DNA from: Thermotoga caldifontis AZM44c09
Lineage (GTDB): Bacteria; Thermotogota; Thermotogae; Thermotogales; DSM-5069
Direction of reading: 5' to 3'
Length of the DNA: 64,000 bases
NCBI RefSeq assembly: GCF_000828655.1
Contig: NZ_AP014509.1
Coordinates: 682,001 to 746,000 of the forward strand
Under the pieces are notes generated by a model. That model did not search any database, was not told where the DNA came from, and saw only the letters and a list, made by a program, of their open reading frames with translations. Position numbers and translations under genes: made by a program. How positions within the stretch are numbered: position 1 is the stretch's first letter; every line of letters begins with the position of its first letter. Below, piece after piece: positions 1 to 7,189 of this stretch.

Positions 1-471
1 CACATATGCGACGGTCCAGAGGAACTCGAAGAGAGTTTGAAAACGGAACTGGAGCTCTATGGTGAGATGATCCTGCAACGATACATAAATGGTAGAGAGC
101 TCACGGTATCTGTGATAGAAATGGATGGTGAACTGAGAATACTTCCGATACTCGAGTTGAGGCCGAAGCGCAGGTTCTACGACTACATAGCCAAGTACAC
201 GCCGAACATGACAGAGTTCATCCTTCCCGCCCCACTGACGGAGGAGGAGTACAGAGCGGTCTGTGATTCCTGTTTGAAGGCCTTCAGGGCGTGTGAGTGC
301 AGAGGTTTTGCAAGGATAGACGGAATCCTGAAGGACGGCACGTTCTACTTTCTGGAGATCAACACGATACCCGGTATGACGGATCTGAGTGACATGCCAG
401 CGTCTGCACGTGCGGCGGGAATGAGTTTTGAAGACCTGATCGACGTGATAGTGAAGACGGTGAAGAGATGA
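1..471 (+). CDS. ddl: D-alanine--D-alanine ligase, C-terminal part (5' truncated by window)
   Basis: This is the C-terminal ATP-grasp part of D-Ala-D-Ala ligase, the cytoplasmic enzyme that makes the terminal dipeptide of the peptidoglycan stem. The reading frame is open from base 1, so the N-terminal half lies outside the window. The family signatures visible are the ILELRPK strand, the FARIDG segment and the Mg-binding LEINTIPGMT motif near the end, where the E and N coordinate metal. Its stop overlaps the start of the next gene (ATGA at 468-471), suggesting translational coupling with the clamp-like gene. An upstream internal TTG at 37 is not a believable start because homology continues before it. 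Confidence 0.93.
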   Translation, partial: HICDGPEELEESLKTELELYGEMILQRYINGRELTVSVIEMDGELRILPILELRPKRRFYDYIAKYTPNMTEFILPAPLTEEEYRAVCDSCLKAFRACECRGFARIDGILKDGTFYFLEINTIPGMTDLSDMPASARAAGMSFEDLIDVIVKTVKR

Positions 472-1493
472 GAGCGACTGTGGAACTACCACTGCTCTCT
501 TTCTGGCTGAGGTTCTGCGATAAACTGATTGGATCGTCCGAATACAGTTTCGGAAACGTCTATTTTTCTTACCAGGAAGGCCTCGTCGTACGCGCAACCG
601 ATGGCTGTCTGCACGGTTGGATGAGGGTGGGAAGCTGTGAACCGTTCGAAGGTGAAATCGCCATACCGCTGAGGCTGTTGAAGGGTTTCCTGGTCGGTGA
701 GAGTGGTGAATTTCTAAACTTGGTACTGACGGAAGATGAAATCGTGCTCAGTTCCGCAAGCGAAGCTCTGAGGATCAGGCTCGCGGCGAGGAGGGATAAA
801 CAGGTCCCGGTTGAGCACGAAACCGTGGCCCGGTCAAACGTGGCCAGCTTCAACCGCGCGCTGGACTTCGTGACGTCACCGCTCGAAGAAGGAGATTTCG
901 CCCTTTTCGGTACGTTTCAGAAAGAGTTGTTGCTCTTTGCCTCCACACGCACACTACTCTGTCTCACTCAGTTAAAGGGAGAGACCGTCAAAGAATTCGT
1001 TTTTTCTTTTCCTTACATGAGCGCGAGGCACATCGTGAAGGCTCTCGAAATTTACGGCAAAGACACCCAGCTGAACTTCGGTTTGGGTGAGGCACTTTTG
1101 CTGAGAACGGGCGATTTCACGCTGCAGCTGTGTGGAGAACAGGCTTCTTTCGATCTTAGGATAGGAAACTTTCTTGTGAGAAGGGAAAGCTATGTGCTTC
1201 CGAAAAACTTTCAAAGGTTCGTTTCCAAGGCGGCATGGCTCATGCCGAGGGAGAGTGTCCTCACGGTTGAGTGCGTTAAGAACACCCTGAGGTTTTTCGG
1301 GGGCTACGGCACGGTGGCGTACAGGGCGATTCTGCCGTTCGAATGTCCTTTGAGGTTCGAGGTCGAATTCTCCCCACACAAGTTGAGGTCTGCGCTCGCA
1401 CGGATGGGCAGCAAACTCTTTCTGAGCGCTGGAGATGGGTTCGTCAAGATAGAGGACAGTTCATCCAGAACGGTGGTGTTGAAGAAGCGATGA
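468..1493 (+). CDS. Divergent DNA sliding clamp-like (DnaN-fold) protein
   Basis: A 341-residue protein of no standard family that I can name, but its layout matches the bacterial beta clamp. Residues about 1-115, 125-235 and 240-341 each show the strand-helix-strand pattern of one clamp domain. Stretches such as GLVVRATDG, GEIAIPLRLLKGFL and LTEDEIVLSS line up with the 'F.L.ATD', 'G...VPG..' and 'L.I..G' parts of DnaN domain 1, and FEVEFSPHKLRSAL lines up with IAAFNPKFLIEAL of domain 3. The C-terminus ends in VVLKKR, where true DnaN in this window (53566-54675) ends in VVMPIR, so the client-binding end is altered. It is coupled to ddl and to chrA1 by ATGA overlaps. Function unknown; clamp fold is inference. 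Confidence 0.6.
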   Translation: MRATVELPLLSFWLRFCDKLIGSSEYSFGNVYFSYQEGLVVRATDGCLHGWMRVGSCEPFEGEIAIPLRLLKGFLVGESGEFLNLVLTEDEIVLSSASEALRIRLAARRDKQVPVEHETVARSNVASFNRALDFVTSPLEEGDFALFGTFQKELLLFASTRTLLCLTQLKGETVKEFVFSFPYMSARHIVKALEIYGKDTQLNFGLGEALLLRTGDFTLQLCGEQASFDLRIGNFLVRRESYVLPKNFQRFVSKAAWLMPRESVLTVECVKNTLRFFGGYGTVAYRAILPFECPLRFEVEFSPHKLRSALARMGSKLFLSAGDGFVKIEDSSSRTVVLKKR

Positions 1494-2023
1494 GCGATGG
1501 TGTGTGGAAACGCACGTTGAAAGTTTTTTGGGTTTTCCTGAAGGTCTCCTCGCTGACGCTCGGCGGAGGTTACGCGATGGTTCCCGTGATACAGTGGGAA
1601 GTTGAAAGGCTGGGCTGGATGAAAAAAGAAGAATTCCTCGTCCTGTTGTCTGCCGCACAGAGCATGCCGGGACCGATCGCGTTCAACACCGCCGTCCTTG
1701 CAGGCAAGAGGGTGGCAGGTGTACTCGGGGCCATCCTGGCTGGCGTTGCGATCGCACTGCCTCCGTTCTTCGCGATCGTGGCCGTTGCCAGCGCACTCAA
1801 GCCTTTTTTGAACAACACGTACGTCAGAGCTTTTTTGCTCGGTGTCTACGCGGCAGTTGTGGGTCTGGTCTTCAACGTACTTCTCGGTCTGCTCAAAAGA
1901 CAGAGATGGGGAGTTCTGAAAGTTGTGGTAGTTACTCTTGGAGTGGTGCTGCTCATGGTCAGTAAAAACTTGCTGTACGCGGTCTTCGTCGTGAGCATCG
2001 TTGTACTCTATCTGTGGGAGTGA
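1490..2023 (+). CDS. Chromate transporter, half-size subunit 1
   Basis: A 177-residue membrane protein of the CHR (ChrA) family in its short form, where two half-length proteins together make one transporter that moves chromate, or possibly another anion, across the inner membrane. The family signature is clear: SLTLGGGYAMVPV near residue 20 and SMPGPIAFNTAV near residue 60, followed by several hydrophobic helices. I chose ATG 1490 because it overlaps the preceding stop (ATGA); the longer frame upstream only mirrors the preceding gene. The second half follows after 4 bases. The true substrate cannot be told from sequence, and chromate resistance is not certain. Confidence 0.88.
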   Translation: MSDGVWKRTLKVFWVFLKVSSLTLGGGYAMVPVIQWEVERLGWMKKEEFLVLLSAAQSMPGPIAFNTAVLAGKRVAGVLGAILAGVAIALPPFFAIVAVASALKPFLNNTYVRAFLLGVYAAVVGLVFNVLLGLLKRQRWGVLKVVVVTLGVVLLMVSKNLLYAVFVVSIVVLYLWE

Positions 2024-2027
2024 GGTT

Positions 2028-2546
2028 GTGAGTCTGTTCAGGTTGGCTCTCATCTTCCTGAAGATCGGTTTTCTTTCTTTCGGTGGTGGTTGGGCGGTTG
2101 TTGGCGTACTGAAAAAAGAACTCATATCCGTGGGGATCCTCTCTGCGGAAGAGTTCACCGAAATGGTATCGATAGCCCAAATAACGCCTGGGCCGATCGC
2201 GCTCAATCTGGCCACTTACGTAGGTTACAAGTATTTCGGTTTCTTGGGTGCATTGCTGAACACGTTCTTCTTTCTGCTCGCCCCATCGCTCACCATCGTC
2301 GCTGTTTTCACGATTGGAAAGAAAACGAAGCTGGACTCTGCCAGGTTGTCTCGAGCACTGATGGCGTTCGCAACGATCATGGTGATCGTTACGTTGCTCT
2401 CACTCTCGAGTTCCAGGCTCACCGATGTGCGTTTCTTTCTCATCGCAGCGCTCGTCTTCTTCGCGCTGAACAGGTTCAAGGTCCATCCGCTCGTTTTGAT
2501 GTTCGTAGGGGGCTTTCTGGGCGTTCTTCTGTACACTAATCTGTGA
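2028..2546 (+). CDS. Chromate transporter, half-size subunit 2
   Basis: Second half-size CHR-family membrane protein, 172 residues, partner of the gene just upstream. It has the matching motifs FLSFGGGWAVVGV near residue 15 and QITPGPIALNLATYVGYK near residue 55, and four to five hydrophobic segments. GTG 2028 is taken as the start because it gives an N-terminus equivalent to that of its partner and lies 4 bases after the partner's stop; the longer frame from 2001 would run back inside that gene. Paired short CHR genes are well known in bacteria and are thought to act as a heterodimer. Its 3' end overlaps the convergent nadE gene by 11 bases. Confidence 0.87.
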   Translation: MSLFRLALIFLKIGFLSFGGGWAVVGVLKKELISVGILSAEEFTEMVSIAQITPGPIALNLATYVGYKYFGFLGALLNTFFFLLAPSLTIVAVFTIGKKTKLDSARLSRALMAFATIMVIVTLLSLSSSRLTDVRFFLIAALVFFALNRFKVHPLVLMFVGGFLGVLLYTNL

Positions 2547-3396
2547 ATCGAACGTTGGCGATTCTTCTGCGCTGTGCCGCGGAAACTATTTGTTTCACGC
2601 GCTGTACTAGTCCTGGATCTTCGTTCGAAAGGTCCTCGTTCATTTCGAACTTCATCAGTATTCGATCGAGTTCTTCGTAGTTCAAACCCAGGATGAACTC
2701 ATCCGTCAGCCCGGGTATGAGGTCTGGTGTGGGTGGCCTCTCCACGATCTTTCGTGGCACGCCGATCAACTTTGCGAGCTCCATAACCTGTGTTTTGTAA
2801 AGGTGTGCTATGGGTTCGAAGTCGGCAGCACTGTCACCCCACTTGACGTACAGACCCGTCTTCAGTTCGGTTTTGTTCACGCAACCTGCAACTGCGTAAC
2901 CTCTTCTTTCTGCTTCGAAGTAGAGAAGGCACATTCGGATCCTGTGTTTTATTCTGTAGTAGGCGAGACCTTTTTTGAAAAACGCGTTACCGGCATCCAG
3001 AAGATCGTCCAGGTAGGGATCTCTTGAAAGTGTCCTCCATTTGTTCTTCACGTAGTTTTCCTGAATTCTTCTCGGAAAGATGAAGGCGGGAGGAAACATC
3101 CTGTAAATTCCCACCTTCCTGAGCAACGGTGTGATTGAAAAGATACGATGTGGAACGCCGAATTCTTCGCAGAGTTCGACGGCCAGTCGCGTGCTGGTTC
3201 TCGAAGAGTCGCGGTCTGGTAGTATCAATCCGAAAACGCGCTGAGCCCCGAGGGCTTTCGCACACAGGACTGTCACGACGGCGGAATCCACTCCACCGCT
3301 GACACCCACGACGACACCGTGATAGTTGTTGGTTTCAACGAACCTTCTGATGAATCCCTGTATCTCCTCAGAGACTGTCAGCGGATCGAAAGACAT
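2536..3396 (-). CDS. nadE: NAD+ synthetase, ammonia-dependent type
   Basis: NAD synthetase amidates nicotinate adenine dinucleotide with ATP in the last step of NAD formation. The ATP pyrophosphatase P-loop SGGVDS lies at residues 33-38 and the C-terminal part carries WGDSAADFEPIAHLYKTQV and PPTPDLIPGLTDE, both NadE signatures. At 286 residues there is no glutaminase domain, so free ammonia, or ammonia from a partner, would be the donor. The usual GTGNRSE motif reads GCVNKTE here and there is a longer mid-section with YRIKHRIRM, so this is a somewhat divergent branch and could be a paralogue. It overlaps the end of rnhA by 29 bases, so the two are probably one operon. Confidence 0.85.
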   Translation of the reverse strand: MSFDPLTVSEEIQGFIRRFVETNNYHGVVVGVSGGVDSAVVTVLCAKALGAQRVFGLILPDRDSSRTSTRLAVELCEEFGVPHRIFSITPLLRKVGIYRMFPPAFIFPRRIQENYVKNKWRTLSRDPYLDDLLDAGNAFFKKGLAYYRIKHRIRMCLLYFEAERRGYAVAGCVNKTELKTGLYVKWGDSAADFEPIAHLYKTQVMELAKLIGVPRKIVERPPTPDLIPGLTDEFILGLNYEELDRILMKFEMNEDLSNEDPGLVQRVKQIVSAAQRRRIANVRFTD

Positions 3397-4018
3397 CTTT
3401 CAACTCCTCCCAGTTCCAGTTGGTGTTTGAGTTCTTACTGACTGCTAACTTTGCGAGTTCGTCGGCCCTCTGGTTGCACGGGTCTTTCGAGTGTGCTTCG
3501 ATCTTTTCGAAATCGATGCGAACACCTTTTTTCTGTGCGAGTTTCACACTCTGCACGTAGATCGTGGTGAGTGATGTTTTCGCACTGTACTCGCCGCTGG
3601 CCCACTTCTGGAGGTTCTCAAAGTCATGTTTGATGATGAGATGCCTTGCACCCTTTCGGAGGGCATAATCGATCGTGAAGAGCACGGCGAGAACCTCTCC
3701 CGCCACGTTCCTCATTGTGGCAAGATCTGGTTTGTCTGTCCAGAAATAAAACTCGTGCAGGCCTTCGTCGTCACACAGCACGATCGCCGAACCGCAGACA
3801 CCGTCCCTGTAACTTCCATCGACACACGCGAAGATCGTACGTTCAGGCATTTTCGGACATCGCCAGGATTCACCCTTCAGGTACGCGAGCGCATCTTCTT
3901 TCGACGCAAAAGAGCGATATTCGGCGTTTGGATAACCTTCAACCTGTTGTTTTGCAATCTCCCAGTTCTCGTATACACCCGGCACTCTACCACGTTTCAC
4001 GGCGTAGTACTTGCGCAC
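3368..4018 (-). CDS. rnhA: Ribonuclease H with N-terminal hybrid-binding domain
   Basis: A type 1 RNase H that cuts RNA in RNA-DNA hybrids. The first 50 residues (RKYYAVKRGRVPGVYENW) form the small RNA-DNA binding domain also found in eukaryotic RNase H1. The catalytic domain follows from about residue 65: CVDGSY gives the first Asp, GEVLAVL the Glu, KHDFENL the third acid and NQRADELA the last Asp, so the active-site set looks complete. I chose GTG 4018 because GGAAGTG lies six bases before it and the resulting start matches family members; a TTG at 4033 is the alternative. The gene sits between a DUF368 gene and nadE in a tight minus-strand cluster. Confidence 0.85.
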   Translation of the reverse strand: MRKYYAVKRGRVPGVYENWEIAKQQVEGYPNAEYRSFASKEDALAYLKGESWRCPKMPERTIFACVDGSYRDGVCGSAIVLCDDEGLHEFYFWTDKPDLATMRNVAGEVLAVLFTIDYALRKGARHLIIKHDFENLQKWASGEYSAKTSLTTIYVQSVKLAQKKGVRIDFEKIEAHSKDPCNQRADELAKLAVSKNSNTNWNWEELKDVFRSADSL

Positions 4019-4023
4019 ACGGA

Positions 4024-4800
4024 TCACTTCCAAAAAGACCTTTTCGAAAGTCTGAAAGACGAATAGCTCGTGAGTGCAACGATCGAAAGGATTGCGATCA
4101 GTTTTGGAAGGTCGGTGTGCTCCTTCGTGAAAGGTTCTATCTTGAAGATGGAAGCCACGACCAGGCCGAACGTGAAGCTTCTGGTCTGGCTCGGAAATGT
4201 CTTGGTGAACCAGTCCATGATGATCGACATCAGGGCTATACCGAGGATCACACCAATTCCAAACGGAACAACGATTGAAAGATTCAGTTTCGCCACGCCT
4301 TCAATCACGGGACTGTAAGCACCGAGGATCAGGAGCACCAGAGAACCGCTGATACCAGGAAGAACCATCGCACATGCTGCAACGACGCCCGCCAGGAACA
4401 GGAAAGTCTGAGAAAGTTGCACCGCGCGAGACATCAACTCAACGGCAATCATCAACGTCGCACCGATCGTGAAGTGAATGACTTTGAATTTTCCAATCTC
4501 TTTGAACAATCCTGGTAACGAGCCCAGAATGAAGCCGAAGAAAACGGCATAGGCCACCGCGGGATAAACTTCGAGCAGTTTTTTCATACCGATGGAACCG
4601 ACGAATATCGCTGTGACGATCCCCAGGCCAACGGTTGCGATGAAAAAGATTTGTTCTCTCGTGAATCTGAACTTCATGAGGTTCGAAACCGCTCCGATCA
4701 GCTTTTCATAGATACCGAGTATGACAGCCATCGTAGCACCGCTCACACCGGGAATCAGGTTTGCGAGTCCTATCAAAAAGCCTCTGAGGATGTTCAGCAT
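4024..4800 (-). CDS. DUF368 membrane protein, likely polyprenyl-phosphate carrier
   Basis: A 258-residue, roughly eight-helix membrane protein of the DUF368 family. Two related signatures are visible, PGVSGATMAVILGIYE near residue 19 and PGISGSLVLLILGAYSPVIE near residue 150, consistent with an internally repeated transporter fold. Members of this family (PopT) have been linked to returning undecaprenyl phosphate to the inner face of the membrane for new rounds of wall and glycan synthesis; applying that role here is inference. ATG 4800 is preferred over TTG 4803 because GGAGG lies seven bases upstream. The gene begins one base inside the ABC ATPase stop codon. Confidence 0.85.
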   Translation of the reverse strand: MLNILRGFLIGLANLIPGVSGATMAVILGIYEKLIGAVSNLMKFRFTREQIFFIATVGLGIVTAIFVGSIGMKKLLEVYPAVAYAVFFGFILGSLPGLFKEIGKFKVIHFTIGATLMIAVELMSRAVQLSQTFLFLAGVVAACAMVLPGISGSLVLLILGAYSPVIEGVAKLNLSIVVPFGIGVILGIALMSIIMDWFTKTFPSQTRSFTFGLVVASIFKIEPFTKEHTDLPKLIAILSIVALTSYSSFRLSKRSFWK

Positions 4801-5495
4801 CAAAGGTCCTCCTGTTCACTCATGTACGACAGGATCGTTTTTTCAATCTCGAGGAAGGAAGGACTGAAAAAATTCAGTTTTGTGCTGAGTTCCATCCGAT
4901 GAACGAATTTCGCGGGCCGGCCGTGCATCACGTAGATGCGCTTTGCCAGGCTCAGTGCTTCCCTTATGTCGTGTGTCACCAGGATGTAGCTGATTTTCAC
5001 GTTTTCCAGCAACGACGAGATGTCCTGTATCAATTTTGTCTTCGTGGGAGTATCCAGGCTTCTGAAAGGCTCGTCGAGCAATAAAAGGTCCGGTTCCACG
5101 ACGAGAGCACGTGCTATGTTCAACCTCTGTCTCATACCACCGCTCAGCTGACCTGGTTTATAATGTTCAAAACCCATGAGCTTCACCTGTTTGAGTACCT
5201 GCAGTATCTTATCACGATCTTCACACACGAATTCGAGGTTCCTGTAAGCGTCACACCAGGGGATCAGTCGATCTTCCTGGAAGACGAAACCTACGCGCGC
5301 ATAATGTCTTCTTATTGCTCCGCTGTCAGGTTGTTCCAGGCCGGCGATGATTCTGAGCAGGGTTGTTTTGCCACAACCCGACGGTCCAACGATCGCGACT
5401 GCGTCGGATTCAAAAATCTGTAGATCTATTCCACCAAGTACGGGAAGCTTTCCGTAACTTTTGAAGATCCCTTCAAGTTCAAGAATGCACTTCAA
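4800..5495 (-). CDS. ABC transporter ATP-binding protein, nitrate/sulfonate/taurine type
   Basis: ATPase subunit (231 residues) of a binding-protein-dependent importer in the SsuB/TauB/NrtD group. Walker A is GPSGCGKTT near residue 38, the signature LSGGMRQRLNIARAL is near residue 117, and Walker B LLLLDEPFRSLD follows, with the H-loop in ILVTHDIREAL. The first codon is TTG at 5495 with GAGAGG seven bases upstream. It overlaps the permease gene by 17 bases. The order on the transcript is binding protein, permease, ATPase, so this is a complete import system. Its substrate is not evident. Confidence 0.92.
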   Translation of the reverse strand: MKCILELEGIFKSYGKLPVLGGIDLQIFESDAVAIVGPSGCGKTTLLRIIAGLEQPDSGAIRRHYARVGFVFQEDRLIPWCDAYRNLEFVCEDRDKILQVLKQVKLMGFEHYKPGQLSGGMRQRLNIARALVVEPDLLLLDEPFRSLDTPTKTKLIQDISSLLENVKISYILVTHDIREALSLAKRIYVMHGRPAKFVHRMELSTKLNFFSPSFLEIEKTILSYMSEQEDL

Positions 5496-6231
5496 AAGGT
5501 TTCCTCTCCCAGATCAACGTGAACAGACCTTCCAGGATCAGTCCAAAGATGACGGCCACGAACGTGTAGGAAAATACATCGACCGTGTTGACGTAGAACT
5601 TGGCCTGCATGATCTGCACCCCGAGTCCCGTTTCACCTATGAGGTATTCTGCCACGATCGCCACCTTCCACATGTTACCGATGCTCAACTTTAGAGAAGA
5701 AAGCAAGAACGGCCACACGGAACCCATGTAGATGACCTTGAACACTTTCATTTTCGGCACGGTGTATATCCTGGCCATCTCCAGAAGTTTCTTGTCTACG
5801 ATCCTTACACCTTCGCAGACGTTGAACGTCACGATGGGAAGAAGTGAGATGAAGACTATGAAAACCACACCGCGCCATCCTATACCCCAGGCGAGGATCA
5901 CGGTTGAAAGCCACGAAACGATCGGGACAGACCTGATCACCATGTTCAGCGGCTGAAGCAGAAGGTAGATCTTATCGGATATGCCCATGAGAAATCCAAG
6001 CGCTGTGCCCGCGACGAGGGCCAGACCCATGCCGAAGAAGGCCCTGAGGAAGGTGAGACCAACGGGTCTGAGCAATTTGCCCTCGATCAAAAGCCAATAG
6101 GATCGGGCCAACACTTTCAGTGGCCCTGGAAAAATGAGGTCGGACGAGACGAGCTTTGATGCAACGAACCAGATGCAGAAGAGAAGGGCTACTCCCAGCA
6201 GGGAGAATTTAAAACGTGAAGAACTTCTCAT
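5479..6231 (-). CDS. ABC transporter permease, SsuC/TauC type
   Basis: Inner-membrane permease of 250 residues with about six hydrophobic helices. The cytoplasmic EAA-type loop that docks to the ATPase reads GVRIVDKKLLEMARIYTVPK, which is typical of the nitrate, sulfonate and thiamine-precursor branch of BPD_transp_1 permeases. It is flanked by its ATPase (17-base overlap) and its binding protein (23-base overlap), so the three genes are almost certainly one operon. The ATG at 6231 has only a weak ribosome binding site, consistent with coupling to the upstream gene. Confidence 0.9.
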   Translation of the reverse strand: MRSSSRFKFSLLGVALLFCIWFVASKLVSSDLIFPGPLKVLARSYWLLIEGKLLRPVGLTFLRAFFGMGLALVAGTALGFLMGISDKIYLLLQPLNMVIRSVPIVSWLSTVILAWGIGWRGVVFIVFISLLPIVTFNVCEGVRIVDKKLLEMARIYTVPKMKVFKVIYMGSVWPFLLSSLKLSIGNMWKVAIVAEYLIGETGLGVQIMQAKFYVNTVDVFSYTFVAVIFGLILEGLFTLIWERKPFEVHS

Positions 6232-7123
6232 CTGGCAACGTGGGCATCGCGTCGGGATCCACCTGCTGTGTGACGGTCAGATAGCGTATCACTTCGTCCA
6301 TCGCTTCGCTCGCTGGCGTGTACTCGTACAGCGTTCTTGCGAGGGATTCTTCGATGATCTCAGCCGGCATGCCACCCAGGTAATTGACGGACAGTTGCGC
6401 CGCTTCACGTTTGTTCTCCATAGAGTATCTGAGAGAATTTTCTATCGCTTTCAGAACGGCTCGAAGTGTTGTTTCGTCCAGATTCTTCACCACGAACACA
6501 CCGGTTATGGGTATTCTGGCAGGAAGGTTGGTGTACTTCGACCAGAGAATCTGTAGATCCTGTGCGATGCGTGCCTGCGCCCGTTTCACTGCAAGCGTGG
6601 CATAAGGTTCGGGAAGCACAGCGATTTTGACCTTTCCGGCGCTCATGAGCGAAACTATTTCAGCGGGAGCGGCATATCTGATTTTGACATCGGTGTCTGG
6701 CTTCAGCCCAGCTTGTTCGAGAAAGTATCTGATCAGCACATCACCCGTCTGCCCCTTACCCTGAGGCGTGTAGACTTCCTGACCTGACAACATTTTCAAA
6801 TCTGTGAGATCGAAATCTCTCGTGACGATGTAGAAGCCACTCCAGAGGGTCACCGCGGCGAGCCTTACGTCTATTCCCTTGGCGTACAGGGAGGCTCCGA
6901 TCGATACAGGCAGAACGATCAGATCGACGTTTTTCGACGCGATCTGTGAGCTCACCTGATCGAGCGTTCTCCAGAAATCGATCTTGAGTTCCACATCGCT
7001 GTCCACTCTCTTCTCGAGTAGTCCAACGAAAGCAACCACCGTCGGGCCGACGGGTACGAGCACATTCACCGCCATGCCGACAGAGACTGCGATTAAGAGC
7101 AAAAGCGAAAGGTACTTTCTCAT
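6209..7123 (-). CDS. ABC transporter substrate-binding protein, NMT1/SsuA-like
   Basis: Secreted solute-binding protein of 304 residues. A signal peptide is clear (MRKYLSLLLLIAVSVGMAV), and the mature part has the NMT1/SsuA pattern: a VPVGPTVVAFVGL opening, NVDLIVLPVSIGASLYAKG, VYTPQGKGQTGDVLIRYFLEQAGL and a late VLPEPYATLAV segment. Proteins of this group bind nitrate, alkyl sulfonates, taurine or thiamine precursors; the ligand cannot be read from sequence, and no metabolic gene nearby gives a clue. It is the first gene of the importer operon, starting 15 bases after a strong hairpin terminator, with a good GGGGTGA site before the ATG. Confidence 0.85.
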   Translation of the reverse strand: MRKYLSLLLLIAVSVGMAVNVLVPVGPTVVAFVGLLEKRVDSDVELKIDFWRTLDQVSSQIASKNVDLIVLPVSIGASLYAKGIDVRLAAVTLWSGFYIVTRDFDLTDLKMLSGQEVYTPQGKGQTGDVLIRYFLEQAGLKPDTDVKIRYAAPAEIVSLMSAGKVKIAVLPEPYATLAVKRAQARIAQDLQILWSKYTNLPARIPITGVFVVKNLDETTLRAVLKAIENSLRYSMENKREAAQLSVNYLGGMPAEIIEESLARTLYEYTPASEAMDEVIRYLTVTQQVDPDAMPTLPDEKFFTF

Positions 7124-7137
7124 GGTTTCACCCCTTC

Positions 7138-7169
7138 AAAAAGAGGCGAGGAACACACCTCGCCTCTTT
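7138..7169 (-). terminator. Intrinsic terminator after hydA
   Basis: On the minus strand a 12-base-pair stem (AAAGAGGCGAGG against CCTCGCCTCTTT) with a six-base loop is followed by a run of T (complement of 7138-7142). It lies between the stop of hydA at 7190 and the start of the ABC importer at 7123, so it should separate the two units. The stem is nearly symmetrical and could also work weakly on the plus strand, but no plus-strand gene needs it. Confidence 0.8.
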
Positions 7170-7189
7170 CATTTCTTAGTACTTTCCTG

